Source: Xylogone sp. PMI_703
Lineage: Eukaryota; Ascomycota; Leotiomycetes
NCBI GenBank assembly: GCA_021399445.1
Contig: JAJTUQ010000006.1
Location: 2,480,001 to 2,544,000 of the forward strand
Length of the DNA: 64,000 nucleotides
Direction: 5' to 3'
The translations under genes and the position numbers were made by a program. Each line of letters starts with the position of its first letter. Position 1 is the first letter of the stretch. Under the pieces are notes generated by a model, which saw nothing but the letters and a program-made list of their open reading frames with translations, was not told the origin of the DNA and did not search any database. This document shows positions 34,816 to 45,683 of this stretch, one piece after another.

Positions 34816-35750
34816 TATTATCCAAAAGTTCACTAATTACAAGGATTCAAACAAAGCACCGCTACAATTGAAACTTTGGGTAATACAACCAACCCCCTTT
34901 GAATATTTAGATGACAAAACCAATTATCTTATGGTTTTGCAACGTTGCTTTAAGCATCCAGCTGTCTTGAGCTAACCTATTTGGACGTTATCACGTGATA
35001 CACTGCTAGTGCTCTGTCCCTCAGGCTACTAATGACAAGGCTACTCAGCCTTGCCCCTTTAATCCATCTCGTCTTCACATCAATACTCAGGCTATATCAC
35101 AACTGTGAATCCAGATCTATCAATGAACATACAAGACAAACTATCAAACTCAGACGCTGAATCATGAGCTGAAGACATAAAAAATCAAAGTTCGATCCAT
35201 CGTCGTAATAACTATATCTCTCATCAAATTGTGAAGTTAGCGCTGATAGAGCGCTGATACTATTGTATTTGCATGAGAGTTAAACAGCACTTCCAAGATA
35301 ACTTCATCATGATTTATTGAATCTGCTAGTAATCTATGTGGTATATCGCTTTTCTATGCTATTCTGACTAAGTGTTAACGACACTACTGAAGCAGATGAT
35401 CAATAAGCACTTATTAAATAGTATTAAGTACAAGAAAACGTTCCTAAATGTCAACTTCCTGTCTAGTAACATCTTTCTCTATTGTTGCGGCTAATCTCCA
35501 TTGCCGGCCGGTCGTCCCTTCCCTGTGATGGGGTCTAATTCTCACGAAATATGAGTGCCAACCTGAATAAGTATCGGGTAAGAGTTGGCTCTGCTTCATG
35601 GGTAAAATCCCCAATAGTATAGAAACGTGGCCGTAATTCTCCTTTCTTCACCTCAGCACCAAAGACATGTTGAGCCTACTGAATCATAGATTCTTATACC
35701 AAACTGCAGATGTGAAGGGCCACTGACATCCATGGAAGAATTGATGCGCT
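34816..35750. other. intergenic, AT-rich, no gene seen
   Basis: This 935 bp stretch holds the upstream region of IES1 (right next to 34815) and the 3' flank of RBG1. It is AT-rich and contains no open frame of interest. Confidence 0.5.
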
Positions 35751-37133
35751 TTATCGTTTGACAATGGTTACTGTGAGAAGTTAGTTCAATTCATACCACT
35801 TTCAGCAAAATGCTACTTACTGATATCTTCATCTGCAAGTTCATGCCCAAGACCCACGCGCTGGGGCTGATGTTTCACCGATTTGCCGTACACGATTGCA
35901 TGTCGAAATTGTTCCACAATAGTTTTGTGGATAGCGTTACACTGTCTGCGTTAGCTGAAAATCTGAAGGCGTGTCAATGAGGACTGCTTACAAAGTCTTC
36001 CACTGTACACTTTGTAGAACGAAGCACAACTGGCGCAGTATAATCTGGCAGTTTGCCCTTTGGTTTCGTGTAGACTCTCACGAGGTTGAGTCTTTCCCAC
36101 CTAAATCAGAGTCAATAAACGTTTCCACATTATGGGAATAAAGCCGAGTCTAGGACCCTTACATTTGTTCTAGAAGTTCATCAATATTCCACCCATGTTC
36201 GGACGAGATAGGGCAGGCATTTGGAATCCGATATAGGAGATCAAGTTCTTCAATGGAAATTGCATCAATCTTGTTCAATGCGTAAATAACTGGGATATAA
36301 CTTCGACTTTTTGCCTCCAATATATCGATGAGATCATCGATAGTAGCATCGCATCTGATAGCAATATCCGCTGATGAAATCTTGTATTCGCTCATAACAG
36401 CCTTGATCTCGTCATGGTCAATATGCGTTAAAGGTACGGTATTTGTGATGCTGATCCCTCCTTTATCTTTCTTCTTGAAGACAATATTTGGCGGCGATTT
36501 ATTAATCCGTATACCAAAACCCTCCAGTTCAGATTCTATAATCTTCTTGTCGGTGAGAGGCTTATTCACATCGAGGACTATGAATATCAAATGGCAGGTC
36601 TTTGCCACAGCAATAACCTGTCGACCTCTTCCCTTTCCGTCTTTTGCGCCTTGAATAATACCGGGGAGATCTAACATTTGTATTTTGGCTCCGTTGTACA
36701 TGACCTGGCCGGGAACGGTCGTCAACGTTGTGAATTCGTATGCAGCCGCTTCTGAGTGTTGTCCCGTAAGCCTACTCATAAGAGTACTCTTCCCTACTGA
36801 AGGAAATCCTATAAAACCGACACTGGCCACACCAGTTCTTGCGACATCGAATCCTACGCCACCACCTCCTCCACCAGATGTCGGGGTTAGTAGTTCCCTC
36901 TTTAACTTCGCAAGCTTTGCTTTGAGTTGTCCAAGATGGTAAGATGTGGCTTTATTTTTTTGAGTTCGAGCCATCTAAGACATTGTTAGCATCATAAGGT
37001 ACAGTTGCCCTATCTAACTGATACTTACTTCAGACTCGATCTCTTTGATCTATGAAAAACCATGTCAGCAAACGGTAAATGGTAGATTGAGTACTTCTTG
37101 GTAGTTTCATACCTTGTCCACTGTAGTCGCCAT
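35751..37133 (-). CDS. RBG1: ribosome-interacting GTPase Rbg1 (DRG1 family)
   Basis: Six exons on the minus strand: 37133-37113, 37049-37029, 36974-36163, 36100-35992, 35941-35821 and 35770-35751, giving 367 residues, the normal DRG1 length. The first two exons are 21 nt each and encode MATTVDK and IKEIESE. G1 is [10 protein letters not shown]3 is [16 protein letters not shown] and G4 is NKID. The basic N-terminal helix ([20 protein letters not shown]) and a C-terminal TGS domain, with [20 protein letters not shown], are present. DRG1 GTPases bind translating ribosomes with the partner Tma46/DFRP1 and help resolve stalls. The gene starts 217 bp from the divergent DFG10 gene, so the two share a short promoter. 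Confidence 0.95.
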
Positions 37134-37350
37134 GATTTATGAGTTTGATTGAATACAATAGTTCGTTGCAAACTTCGAAAAATGATCGAACGAATGAATA
37201 TATAGAATTGTGACGAATCGTTGAACACCAAAAGCTTAATGGAATGTGGGGGAATTTGTATGCCACCGGGCCGGAAAAACTTAGCACCGAAAGCACATGT
37301 AAAGCCTCCCCTTTCTTTTGAAACTTTTTTGCACAACTCCAAAAATCAAA

Positions 37351-38301
37351 ATGGACCCCTCGTTAGTCATTAATTTTTACTACATCCTGGGGGCATCTGT
37401 AGCTATCGGGGGAACTTATATACCATGGTTTCAGAAAAATGTTATGAATTATGGTAGAATAGGCCCACCAAAGCAAGGAGATCCAATACATTCCGAAGAC
37501 AGTCTTATGAGTTGGCTCCGACCTTTAATTTTATACCGGATTCCACACTCCTGGTTTATACATTACTATGTCATTTCAGTTTTATCTTCTATCTTCTGGG
37601 GCATTCAGATTTTTACTCAGGGGCAAATACTTCGATTCATCGCATATTACTCAGCTAAACCTACTACCATGACTGGCAACCAGATCGTCCTGGCTTGGTC
37701 ATTGATGGCTATACAAGGCTTTAGGAGGCTGTATGAATGCCTGATATTAACTAAGCCATCTCAGTCTAGTATGTGGATTGGGCTGTGGCTAGCGGGGATT
37801 GGATATTATCTCTGTATGGGAATCTCAGTATGGATAGAAGGCAGTTGTATGAGTTCCTCCTGTATTATCTTCCATAACTAAAATGCTAATACCGTATATC
37901 TTATAGCTTTGTTGATAAAGGAGAGAATCCCTAATCTTTTGCAAGTTTCAATGCCGTCGTTGAAAACCTGTATTGCAATTGCCGTATTTATGATTGCCTC
38001 TGGTATTCAATATGATTGCCATGTATATCTTGCAAGTCTCAAGAAATATACATTGCCTAATAGAGGCCTATTTCGATCTATTATCTGTCCCCATTATACG
38101 ATGGAATGTCTCATCTATATCAGTATTGCAATAATTTCCGCGCCTCCAGATCAGTATATGAACCACAGTGTTCTGGTAGGCTTGATATTTGTTGTCACGA
38201 ATCTCGCCATCACAGCTGATGCATCGCTAAAATGGTCCATCGAGAGATTTGGACGAGAGAAGATGGGGAGGAGATGGAGGATGGTGCCGTACGTTTACTA
38301 A
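37351..38301 (+). CDS. DFG10: polyprenol reductase Dfg10 (SRD5A3-like)
   Basis: Exons are 37351-37846 and 37907-38301 (296 residues). Donor GTATGA at 37847 was chosen; a donor GTTGTA 3 bp upstream would also keep the frame, replacing two residues by one. This steroid 5-alpha-reductase-type ER membrane enzyme contributes to converting polyprenol to dolichol, needed for N-glycosylation. About six hydrophobic segments are visible. The C-terminal reductase signature CPHYTMECLIYISIAI corresponds to the conserved PHYxxExxxY block, and the protein ends KMGRRWRMVPYVY, as family members end with a basic cluster and aromatic tail. The stop lies 3 bp from the stop of the convergent AlkB-like gene. Confidence 0.87.
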
Positions 38302-38304
38302 GAG

Positions 38305-39128
38305 TCAACGCCTCCCGAATATACCAAGCTTGGTATTCAGTTTTGCTACCTTCAATACATCACGATAAGTAAGGCTTGTCCTCGTCTGGCGCTCATTATG
38401 CCCATCAATAATCGCATCTGGTGAACTAAGAAGGTCCCAATTGGCCACGGTAGTTGGCCCAAGATCGACATCGTGTTTGATCTCAGCAATTCCATGCAAG
38501 TAGTTCTCATATAGATCACTAGAGGTAATTAGCAAACTTCGAGGTTCTTGAAGAACTCGCCATCGTGGGCTCGCTTCAGTTGCACCATCTTCCTTGCTGC
38601 CGTAGAGGTCCAGACATAGCTTGGCGCCGAGACTGACAGTGCATACTACTGGGTAATATGCTGGTCCGTCTTTATGAGGCATTATTCCCTGGCCCGGAAG
38701 ATATTCATTAATCAAGACGTGGTTGGGAGCTTTATGGGGACTGTCGGCGAAGATGTTCCGAGTACTTTCTGCTTTAGAGACTGGCAACGACAGAAGTCGA
38801 GGGATTACCGGGTCAATCAGCCATTGCGGTAGTGGTGCTTCAAGCAGCGTGTCACCCTTTGCTAGATCGCTTGGCCAGACCTGAAGTCTTCTATTCTTAA
38901 GCTGAGTCCATCGTGGTCTGGGTGCTGTTTCAATCTTGTCCAACACATGAGCAAGCTATGTACATATTGGGAAATGTCGAACCAGACCTTGCGTAGAAGT
39001 AGCTCTTCTTCCTCTACTGTGAGGAAGTCTGCGATGTAGTAGGCAACTGAGGGGAGAGTGTGGATCTGTACTTCTTCGAGTGTCTCAATTTTGCACACTT
39101 CAGGCCGTTGGGAATCCATCTTCATCAT
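38305..39128 (-). CDS. AlkB-like 2-oxoglutarate/Fe(II) dioxygenase (ALKBH6 type)
   Basis: Exons are 39128-38988 and 38934-38305 on the minus strand (256 residues). The 53 bp intron is placed so that LLLRK joins IETAPRPRWTQL, as in relatives. The iron-binding HxD is His134-Lys-Asp136 in PGQGIMPHKDGPAYYP, the second His is in YLHGIAEI, and the 2-oxoglutarate-binding Arg is in RQTRTSLTYRDV. The layout and the NEYLPGQGIMPH block fit the ALKBH6 branch, whose substrate is poorly defined (nucleic acid or protein). The ATG at 39128 is the first of two close in-frame starts (39128, 39119). Confidence 0.88.
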
Positions 39129-39213
39129 GGGCTCGATATTGTATGACAGCCTGGGGAACTAGAGAGGCATAGGGATATGATTGGTAGCGGCTAGAAATGC
39201 GTGCCTCTCTCAC

Positions 39214-39239
39214 CTTGACGGCAGTATTCTGCCGTCAAG
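39214..39239. repeat. perfect 11 bp inverted repeat with 4-nt loop
   Basis: CTTGACGGCAG at 39214-39224 and CTGCCGTCAAG at 39229-39239 are exact complements around TATT. It lies in the intergenic region between the start of the AlkB-like gene and the FTR1 promoter sites. It could be a dyad binding site, a stem in a transcript, or chance. Confidence 0.85.
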
Positions 39240-39355
39240 TAGTAGTGGTACCGTAGCAAGCCCCAGGTATATGGTAGGTAACGACTATGTTTCGGAGAAC
39301 CTACATAAAATAGTTCATCGTTGAGTAAAATGTAGCAAAGTCAGTTGATCAACGG

Positions 39356-39693
39356 ATCAGATAACTCGTGTTGCGGGGACAGGTCAAGCAAATCAGATAA
39401 GGACGAACTGAGCGGAAGGATACAAGCATGGAAAGCCAAGCAGAACCAAGAAATGCCCAGCCACTGCCAAGCACCGCCACTTGTAAAGACTTTTCTTTCC
39501 ACACGAAAGCTTCCGGTTGTCGGGCATGGCGCACCAATTGATCAGATAAAATATGTCACTAATCAGATCAAGCTACTTTATCTGATCCGCTCCCCGTACA
39601 CTTTTGGAAACTAACCCCGAAGCCTTTCTCTGATCGGCTTGCTATTGATGACTTTAAGAGGCAGGCTCGCTCCTCAAGTTGATCTTATCTGAT
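39356..39693. promoter_or_regulatory. cluster of five ATCAGATAA iron-GATA sites upstream of FTR1
   Basis: Exact ATCAGATAA occurs at 39356-39364, 39392-39400 and 39541-39549 on the plus strand and, as TTATCTGAT, at 39578-39586 and 39685-39693. A one-base variant (ATCAGATCA) is at 39562-39570. ATCWGATAA is the established target of the fungal iron-sensing GATA repressors SreA/SRE/Urbs1/Fep1. The sites lie 70-410 bp before the FTR1 start codon, so FTR1 is very likely repressed by iron through such a factor. The rest of the 39129-39764 intergenic region holds only the inverted repeat at 39214 and no gene. Confidence 0.9.
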
Positions 39694-39764
39694 CATCAGT
39701 GCGATCTTTCTCCTGTTCTACATATTTTCTGTTTTCGTAGGGTTTGAGCAGTCAGACTACAGCA

Positions 39765-41162
39765 ATGACAGTCAACGTATTTGCAGTACCTGTCTTCTTT
39801 GTCGTCTTTCGAGAGACATTGGAGACGACAATTATTGTTTCTGTGCTCCTTGCTTTTCTAAAACAGACCCTTGATGGACCAAATGGTGACCATTCTGTCT
39901 ATAAAAAGCTTGTCAAACAAGTATGCTGGCCCCAGTTTCTGAACCTTAATCTATCTCTCCAATGCTTTCTTCACAAATAGTCCAGTGTTTCAATTCTTAT
40001 ATTGAGCCTATATAGCCCCGCAACTATGATCAAATAATGCAATGCTAATTCTTTTAAGGTGTGGTATGGGACTTTACTCGGCTTCCTCATTTGTATGATT
40101 ATTGGTGGTGGTCTCATCGGTGCCTTCTATGGCCTGGGAAGAGATCGATGGGCCAACACCGAGGATTACTGGGAGGGATCCTTTGCTATTTTTGCCTCTC
40201 TTGTTATCACAGTCATCGGTGCCACTTTGCTTCGAATTTCTAAGATGCAGGATAAATGGAGGGTAAAACTTGCTAAGGCCCTGGAGTCGAAGCACTCAAC
40301 AACAGTAACAGGTGCAAGCATGAGCACAAAAGCCAGATTCCAGCTTTGGATTGAGCGGTATGCACTTTTCATGTTACCATTCATCACCGTCCTCAGAGAG
40401 GGACTTGAGGCAGTAGTATTTGTAGCTGGTGTTTCATTTTCCTCTCCAGCTTCTGCTGTACCCCTACCGGTTTTTATCGGCCTGATTGCTGGTTCTGTTG
40501 CTGGTTACATTATCTATAAGTAAGTTAGCTGTGTATAATATGCCACAATAATCGTGTATTACTAACAGTCGATTATAGGAGTGGTGCTACTAGCGCGCTG
40601 AAGTTTTTCCTCGTCGTGTCTACGTGCCTCCTCTATCTCGTAGCTGGTGGTCTTTTCTCTCGTGGTGTCTGGTTTTTTGAGGCTGCAGCTTGGGCTAAAG
40701 CCGTTGGAGCAGACATTGGTGAGAGTGGGTCTGGACCTGGATCATATGATATTGATAAGAGCGTATGGCACATCAATGTAAGCACCCGTCTCTTCTATCG
40801 TTACCGTTTTGCGCTTCACTGGTCAATAAGGTATGATTCAGTGAAAACTAACACCGCACTCGTAGTTCGGAAACCCAGAACTCAATGGTGGTGGTGGATG
40901 GGGTATCTTCAATGCTATCCTGGGCTGGCAGAATAGCGCAACCTACGGCAGTGTCATCTCTTATAACATCTACTGGATAGTTGTCATAGTAGCGTTCTTG
41001 GTGATGCGATACCGAGAGACTAAAGGCCATTTACCCTTTATGAAGGCCAAGAAGACATATGGAAATGAGCAAGCAGATATTGAGAACGACAGTACTTCAA
41101 GCGGTGTCCTTGAAGAGAGAGTTGTTGCACGAGACAGTGAGAAGATAGTCGGTGCAAGATGA
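39765..41162 (+). CDS. FTR1: high-affinity iron permease Ftr1
   Basis: Exons are 39765-39920, 40059-40519, 40579-40777 and 40866-41162 (370 residues). Ftr1 is the plasma-membrane Fe(III) permease that works with a ferroxidase (Fet3). The two R-E-x-L-E iron-translocation motifs are RETLE at about residues 16-20 and REGLE at about 165-169. Seven or so hydrophobic segments are visible, and the extracellular loop near the C-terminus has the usual [21 protein letters not shown]. The C-terminal tail is charged and cytosolic. Five ATCAGATAA sites upstream indicate iron repression. No Fet3-type ferroxidase is in the window; a ferric reductase lies 1.9 kb downstream on the same strand. Confidence 0.94.
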
Positions 41163-43033
41163 AGCTAAAAAGAAGCCACGATCAATGAGAACAAAATAGA
41201 ATGAGAACTCAGAAATGACAAAATCTGATGACAGCTTTGATAGCAGCGGCGTTGGTATATAAACACCTTAAGCATCTGGGTATGCATGGCTGGGAAGCTA
41301 TAAGGAGAAACTGGAATATCTATTCGCTCATAGAGACTAGGCAAAGTATGATATTACCTCAAGATCAAATTAGGACTTCGGAGTCTAACAAATACATATT
41401 TTAAAATTGTCTTCGGATCCTGGTTGTTGCCTGGGTGAGTAATAAGGAGAAGGTTCATAACAGTCCTGGGTGCTTACCCCACAAATTACCGAATCTCTAC
41501 TCCCCACATTCTCTTTCCTCCAGATTTGCCAAAACGATGTTTCTTTCTGTATGCGATTAACAGCTTTCACGCAGAAGCCACAAACTATTCAGAAATAATG
41601 CATTTCCAAGAAGAACCAGAAGATTAAAATGAGACTGGATATCAAATATACGGATAGCGAGAGGGCAGACATAAGGCGTAATTGATTCAAATGCGGTTGC
41701 TTGAAAAGGCCCACTGGCTCCCTATCCGGCTGATTCAACGTTACGGCATTTCACGTGGCTATATTCACCAGCCCTCACGTTGGGCACTTTGGGTTGCCAT
41801 GACTACATCTGCCTTGATCAAGTACCGCGTCCTCACACTGAGGCGTTTTTTGTCGGAAATTCGGCCCAGATATGCTTAGAGGTACATGAGGTCATCTTGC
41901 CTTTGTGAGACACGGCCTCACTCCTTCCGTCTCGTGGCTTGAGGACTTTAATTTGACATCATTCGATGAAGAGATCTTGCGGAGTAGCGGTTGGGATATC
42001 TAAGGAGATCATTCCGGATCCTTCGCTGCGTTGTGCTTTGAATACGACCAACCCGGTCATGCATAGTAGGTGGCTTTTCTCTATGTGCTAGCTATGGAAC
42101 CATCAGTGTCCATAAGCTGGTAACCTGAAGGCAAACTGCAGGGCTTGTAGGCCTCCATGTATCTGGATCTACTCGTTGACTATATTTCATGTTATTTTGC
42201 AATTCAAGCCATCGGGCCTGATAGCCTTTCTCATCATCTGATTATCTCATGTTTTCATTTGCGAATATCGATGATCCTTGGCGGAGATACCTTTCTTGTG
42301 ATATGGGTGCCATGTTGCTGACACCAATTTACACTGGGAGGCATCTGGTTGCCGATTTGTTACCTCGCAGCTGTGGAGTGACCGCTTCCTCTGATTTACT
42401 TTTGCTCTATTACTCTGTTTATCTTTCAAGTGCTCCACTGAGAGTGACAAAAAGATGTCTGAATATCACATAATCCTTACAAAGCTCAGCGAGGGTGCAA
42501 TTTTTCGGACCTTTTCTAGATAGGTTGGTGTACATGTGCTCGTGAGATCTTCGCTTAGGGTAACGAATGATCTCTCTTTTCATTTATATTATACTACTCG
42601 ACTCCGGCCTAAGCTTGGTTATTTCCCGGAAAATGGTAGCTGGGGAGCCGAAGGAACACGAAAGAAACTTGGCTAGTATGCTCTGTCGTGTGGCCAATCA
42701 GCCGATTATAGACTTCAGTTTCAGCCATACGTCTTGATCTTAAATATTCTCCTTTTAGGGTAATTGTGATGCCACCGGGCTTATTATATGGAGCAATATA
42801 AAGGTACCAGTTCGCTGTTATATGTTACCTGTCCGCAGCTATAGATTTGGCCATACCAGCAAGTGATCATATATTTGCGATGACCAAACCTTAAATGCCA
42901 CGAGGCCGCAAATAGACTTCCAGTTTCAGTGCTCAAATTTGTGTTGCTTCATATAGAAGGTTTAGGCCATGAATGTATTAACCTTTACATAAAGAAGGTG
43001 ACTCCTGACACACCACTCTACCTCCTTAGTAAA
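41163..43033. other. intergenic between FTR1 and the ferric reductase, no gene seen
   Basis: 1.87 kb with no supported coding frame. It includes the reductase promoter. No exact ATCWGATAA was found; one near match, TTATCTCAT, is at 42242-42250. A TAGACTTC-AGTTTCAG word occurs twice in similar form, at about 42710-42726 and 42913-42930. Confidence 0.5.
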
Positions 43034-44936
43034 ATGTCATCAGCGGGATCAGGGGGTCCATCTCCCACGACCTCTGATTATAGCACGAGCATCCTTCCCT
43101 ATACCAAAGGACTCACAGGTGTCAATTTATGGCTCAACTCTATCACTAGGTCAGTATCTGAAGATACCATCGAATCTTTCGGTTCTAACGATCCAATCCA
43201 GTGATGCTCTGTATGGCACGCTTGGACTTATTGCCATTCTTGTTCTCGTAACCCGGTGTTTGCAAGTCTTAAGCGCATATATACGCTTTGTGTCCATTCT
43301 AGACAGTGAGCAGCAGAATTACTGGGCCCAAGATGATTCGACATGGTCTCGAATCAAAAAGCATCTTCTGGTTGCGCCGCTCATACGAACACGGCATCAC
43401 CGAGAGTTTCAGTTGTCAACAGCCATGAATATGGGAACAGTACCATCGCGGCTGCAAAGTCTATTCCTAGGAACCTATGTCCTTACAAACATCATTTACT
43501 GCTGTATACTTGATTACCATCAGAGCCACGCAGCGATTCTTGCAGAAGCTCGAGGACGAACTGGGCATCTGGCTGTGGTAAACATGGTGCCTCTGTTTCT
43601 TTTCGCAACACGAAATGATCCACTAATACCTCTGCTTGGAATATCCTTCGATACATTCAACCTTATTCACCGTTGGGTCGGTCGACTTGTTATTATCGAA
43701 TCTATTGCACACACACTCTTTTGGGGAGCAAATAACTATGACGCGTTAGGCCTTCATGGCCTCACACGGCATCTCACCACTGATCCATTTCTTATATACG
43801 GACTCGTGTCAATGATAGCAATGATAACTATACTTTTCCAGTCAGTGTCCGCTATACGTCATGCATTTTACGAGACCTTCCTTCACCTTCATCAAGTCCT
43901 GGTTGTAGCCGTTGTTACGGGAATACTACTACATTGCGAAAACCAGAACCTACCACAAAAGCCACTCATATATTTCATCATCTCAATGTGGGTAGTAGAG
44001 CGCCTTCTTCGGCTTTCTCGACTCTGGTTCTATCGAAAGACTAAAGCTAGAGTAGAAGCTCTAGATGGAGGTGCGTGCCGCGTAACTTACAGCGTGCCAG
44101 GAACTTGGCCCAAAGCGCCAGGGCGACATATATATGTTTATATCCCATCTGTCTCACTCTGGATGTCTCATCCATTTTCAGTCGCTTGGGTAAAGCATAA
44201 AGCCGGGAAAGAATGGTTGAGCCAAACTGCAATGAGACGATCACAGCAACTTGATGATACAGAGAAGCAAGAAGACATTCAGTTCGAGTATCAAAAAGAC
44301 CGAACCACAATATCCTGCATCGTGGCGGCTCGAACTGGAATGACGGCAGAACTTTATCGTCACGCCAGATCTAAAAGCTCCGGAGTGAATATAACGGCTT
44401 TCATCGAGGGGCCATACAGCTGTACTAATGTAAATCTAGGTTCATACGGAACTGTCGTACTCTTCGCAGGGGGAGTCGGCATCACACACCAGATCTCACA
44501 ACTTCAGTATTTGATGAGTTCCATAAGTGCAGGAACCTGTGGTACGAGGAAAGTTGTGCTAGTGTGGTCTATCCGTTCCCGTGAAGCACTGGAATGGGTT
44601 CGAGCCTGGTTAGAAGAACTGCTCGACATGCCTCGACGAGGCCGAAAGCTGAAAATACTGATCTACATCTCGAGAGCCGCATCAAGCACCACCACCACAA
44701 ACCAGGATAATGCGTGCGAAAATCCCAGCAACGGCATGGACCGGCTAGAGCAGTGCGTTCACTGGCAGAGGATGGACGTTCACGAGGTAGTACAGTCCGA
44801 GTTCCGAGATAGAGTTGGGGCGATGACAGTTGGAGTATGTGGTCCTGGCCGACTTGCCGATGAAGTTCGGAGTGCGGCAAGGTCGGTCATGGGTCAAGGC
44901 AAGGTAGATTTCTGGGAGGAGAGCTTCTCTTGGTAG
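43034..44936 (+). CDS. ferric reductase (Fre-type, plasma membrane)
   Basis: Exons are 43034-43149 and 43202-44936 (616 residues). The intron has GTCAGT, a TTCTAAC branch and a CCAG acceptor; it joins NSITS to DALYGTLGL. The protein reduces extracellular Fe(III) to Fe(II) using cytosolic NADPH. The ferric reductase transmembrane domain has haem-ligand histidines in HRWVGRLVIIESIAHTLFWG and HLHQVLVVAVVTGILLHCEN. The FAD-binding motif is HPFSVAW, and NADPH-binding pieces are GPYS, FAGGVGITHQ and GVCGPGRLADEVR. Signal peptide is not evident; the N-terminus is a short polar segment. Its position near FTR1 suggests co-function in iron uptake. Confidence 0.9.
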
Positions 44937-45683
44937 GATTCCGACAGGTGGTGTCTCTCGTATGTGAAGTTGCATCGCAGGTTAGGCACTTAGGCGCCCC
45001 CCTGAATCTGAGCCTGAGTTCTGTGGTTGGGCGAGGGGTGAGATCATCCATCTGGTATGAGGAGCGTATGGCATGATGAATTGTAGATCATTGGAGTTTT
45101 GGGAAGTGATATGATGCATTTTGTGGTGTTGTATGTTAATTAATCGGGTAGATTATGGTGGTGATGCTAAAATATGGGAGTTGGATTTATATTGCGGCTA
45201 TAGCCGTGGATGGTAAAAGAACCTCGCGGCTAAATTGCGCGTTGGGTGGATTGTATCTGGGAGGACGGACCGCTGAAGAAATTTAGCTCGGTTATTTACG
45301 TTGGTGGCTATGCTGTTTTGGATATAACATTCTTGTTCATGGCGCTGTCATGTGGACGAGATGTACTTCCTCAGATTTTAGTATGATTAGCATTCACGAG
45401 CTTTGTTCGATGGAAAAGGGGCCGTGAAATGCTCGCACAGCTGATCCGACTTTGAAAGACAAAGACACCACAATACCAATAACACAACTTCATCAAGAAA
45501 CGTATTTTAAACTTTACAGCTAATTTCAATCATAAACAAAAAATTGTAGATAAAATCATTCACACCCTTAAACTGTCCTTCTAGTACCCAAAAATCCAAA
45601 ACCCAATAGAGTTACAGAACCAGTGACGCCTCTATTCCTGAACAACACCCAAGAAAATAACGCCACTATTCCCTATGATTTCA
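44937..45683. other. intergenic between convergent genes, no gene seen
   Basis: About 750 bp holding the 3' flanks of the ferric reductase and the TMEM184-like gene. AT-rich from 45440 on. Confidence 0.5.
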
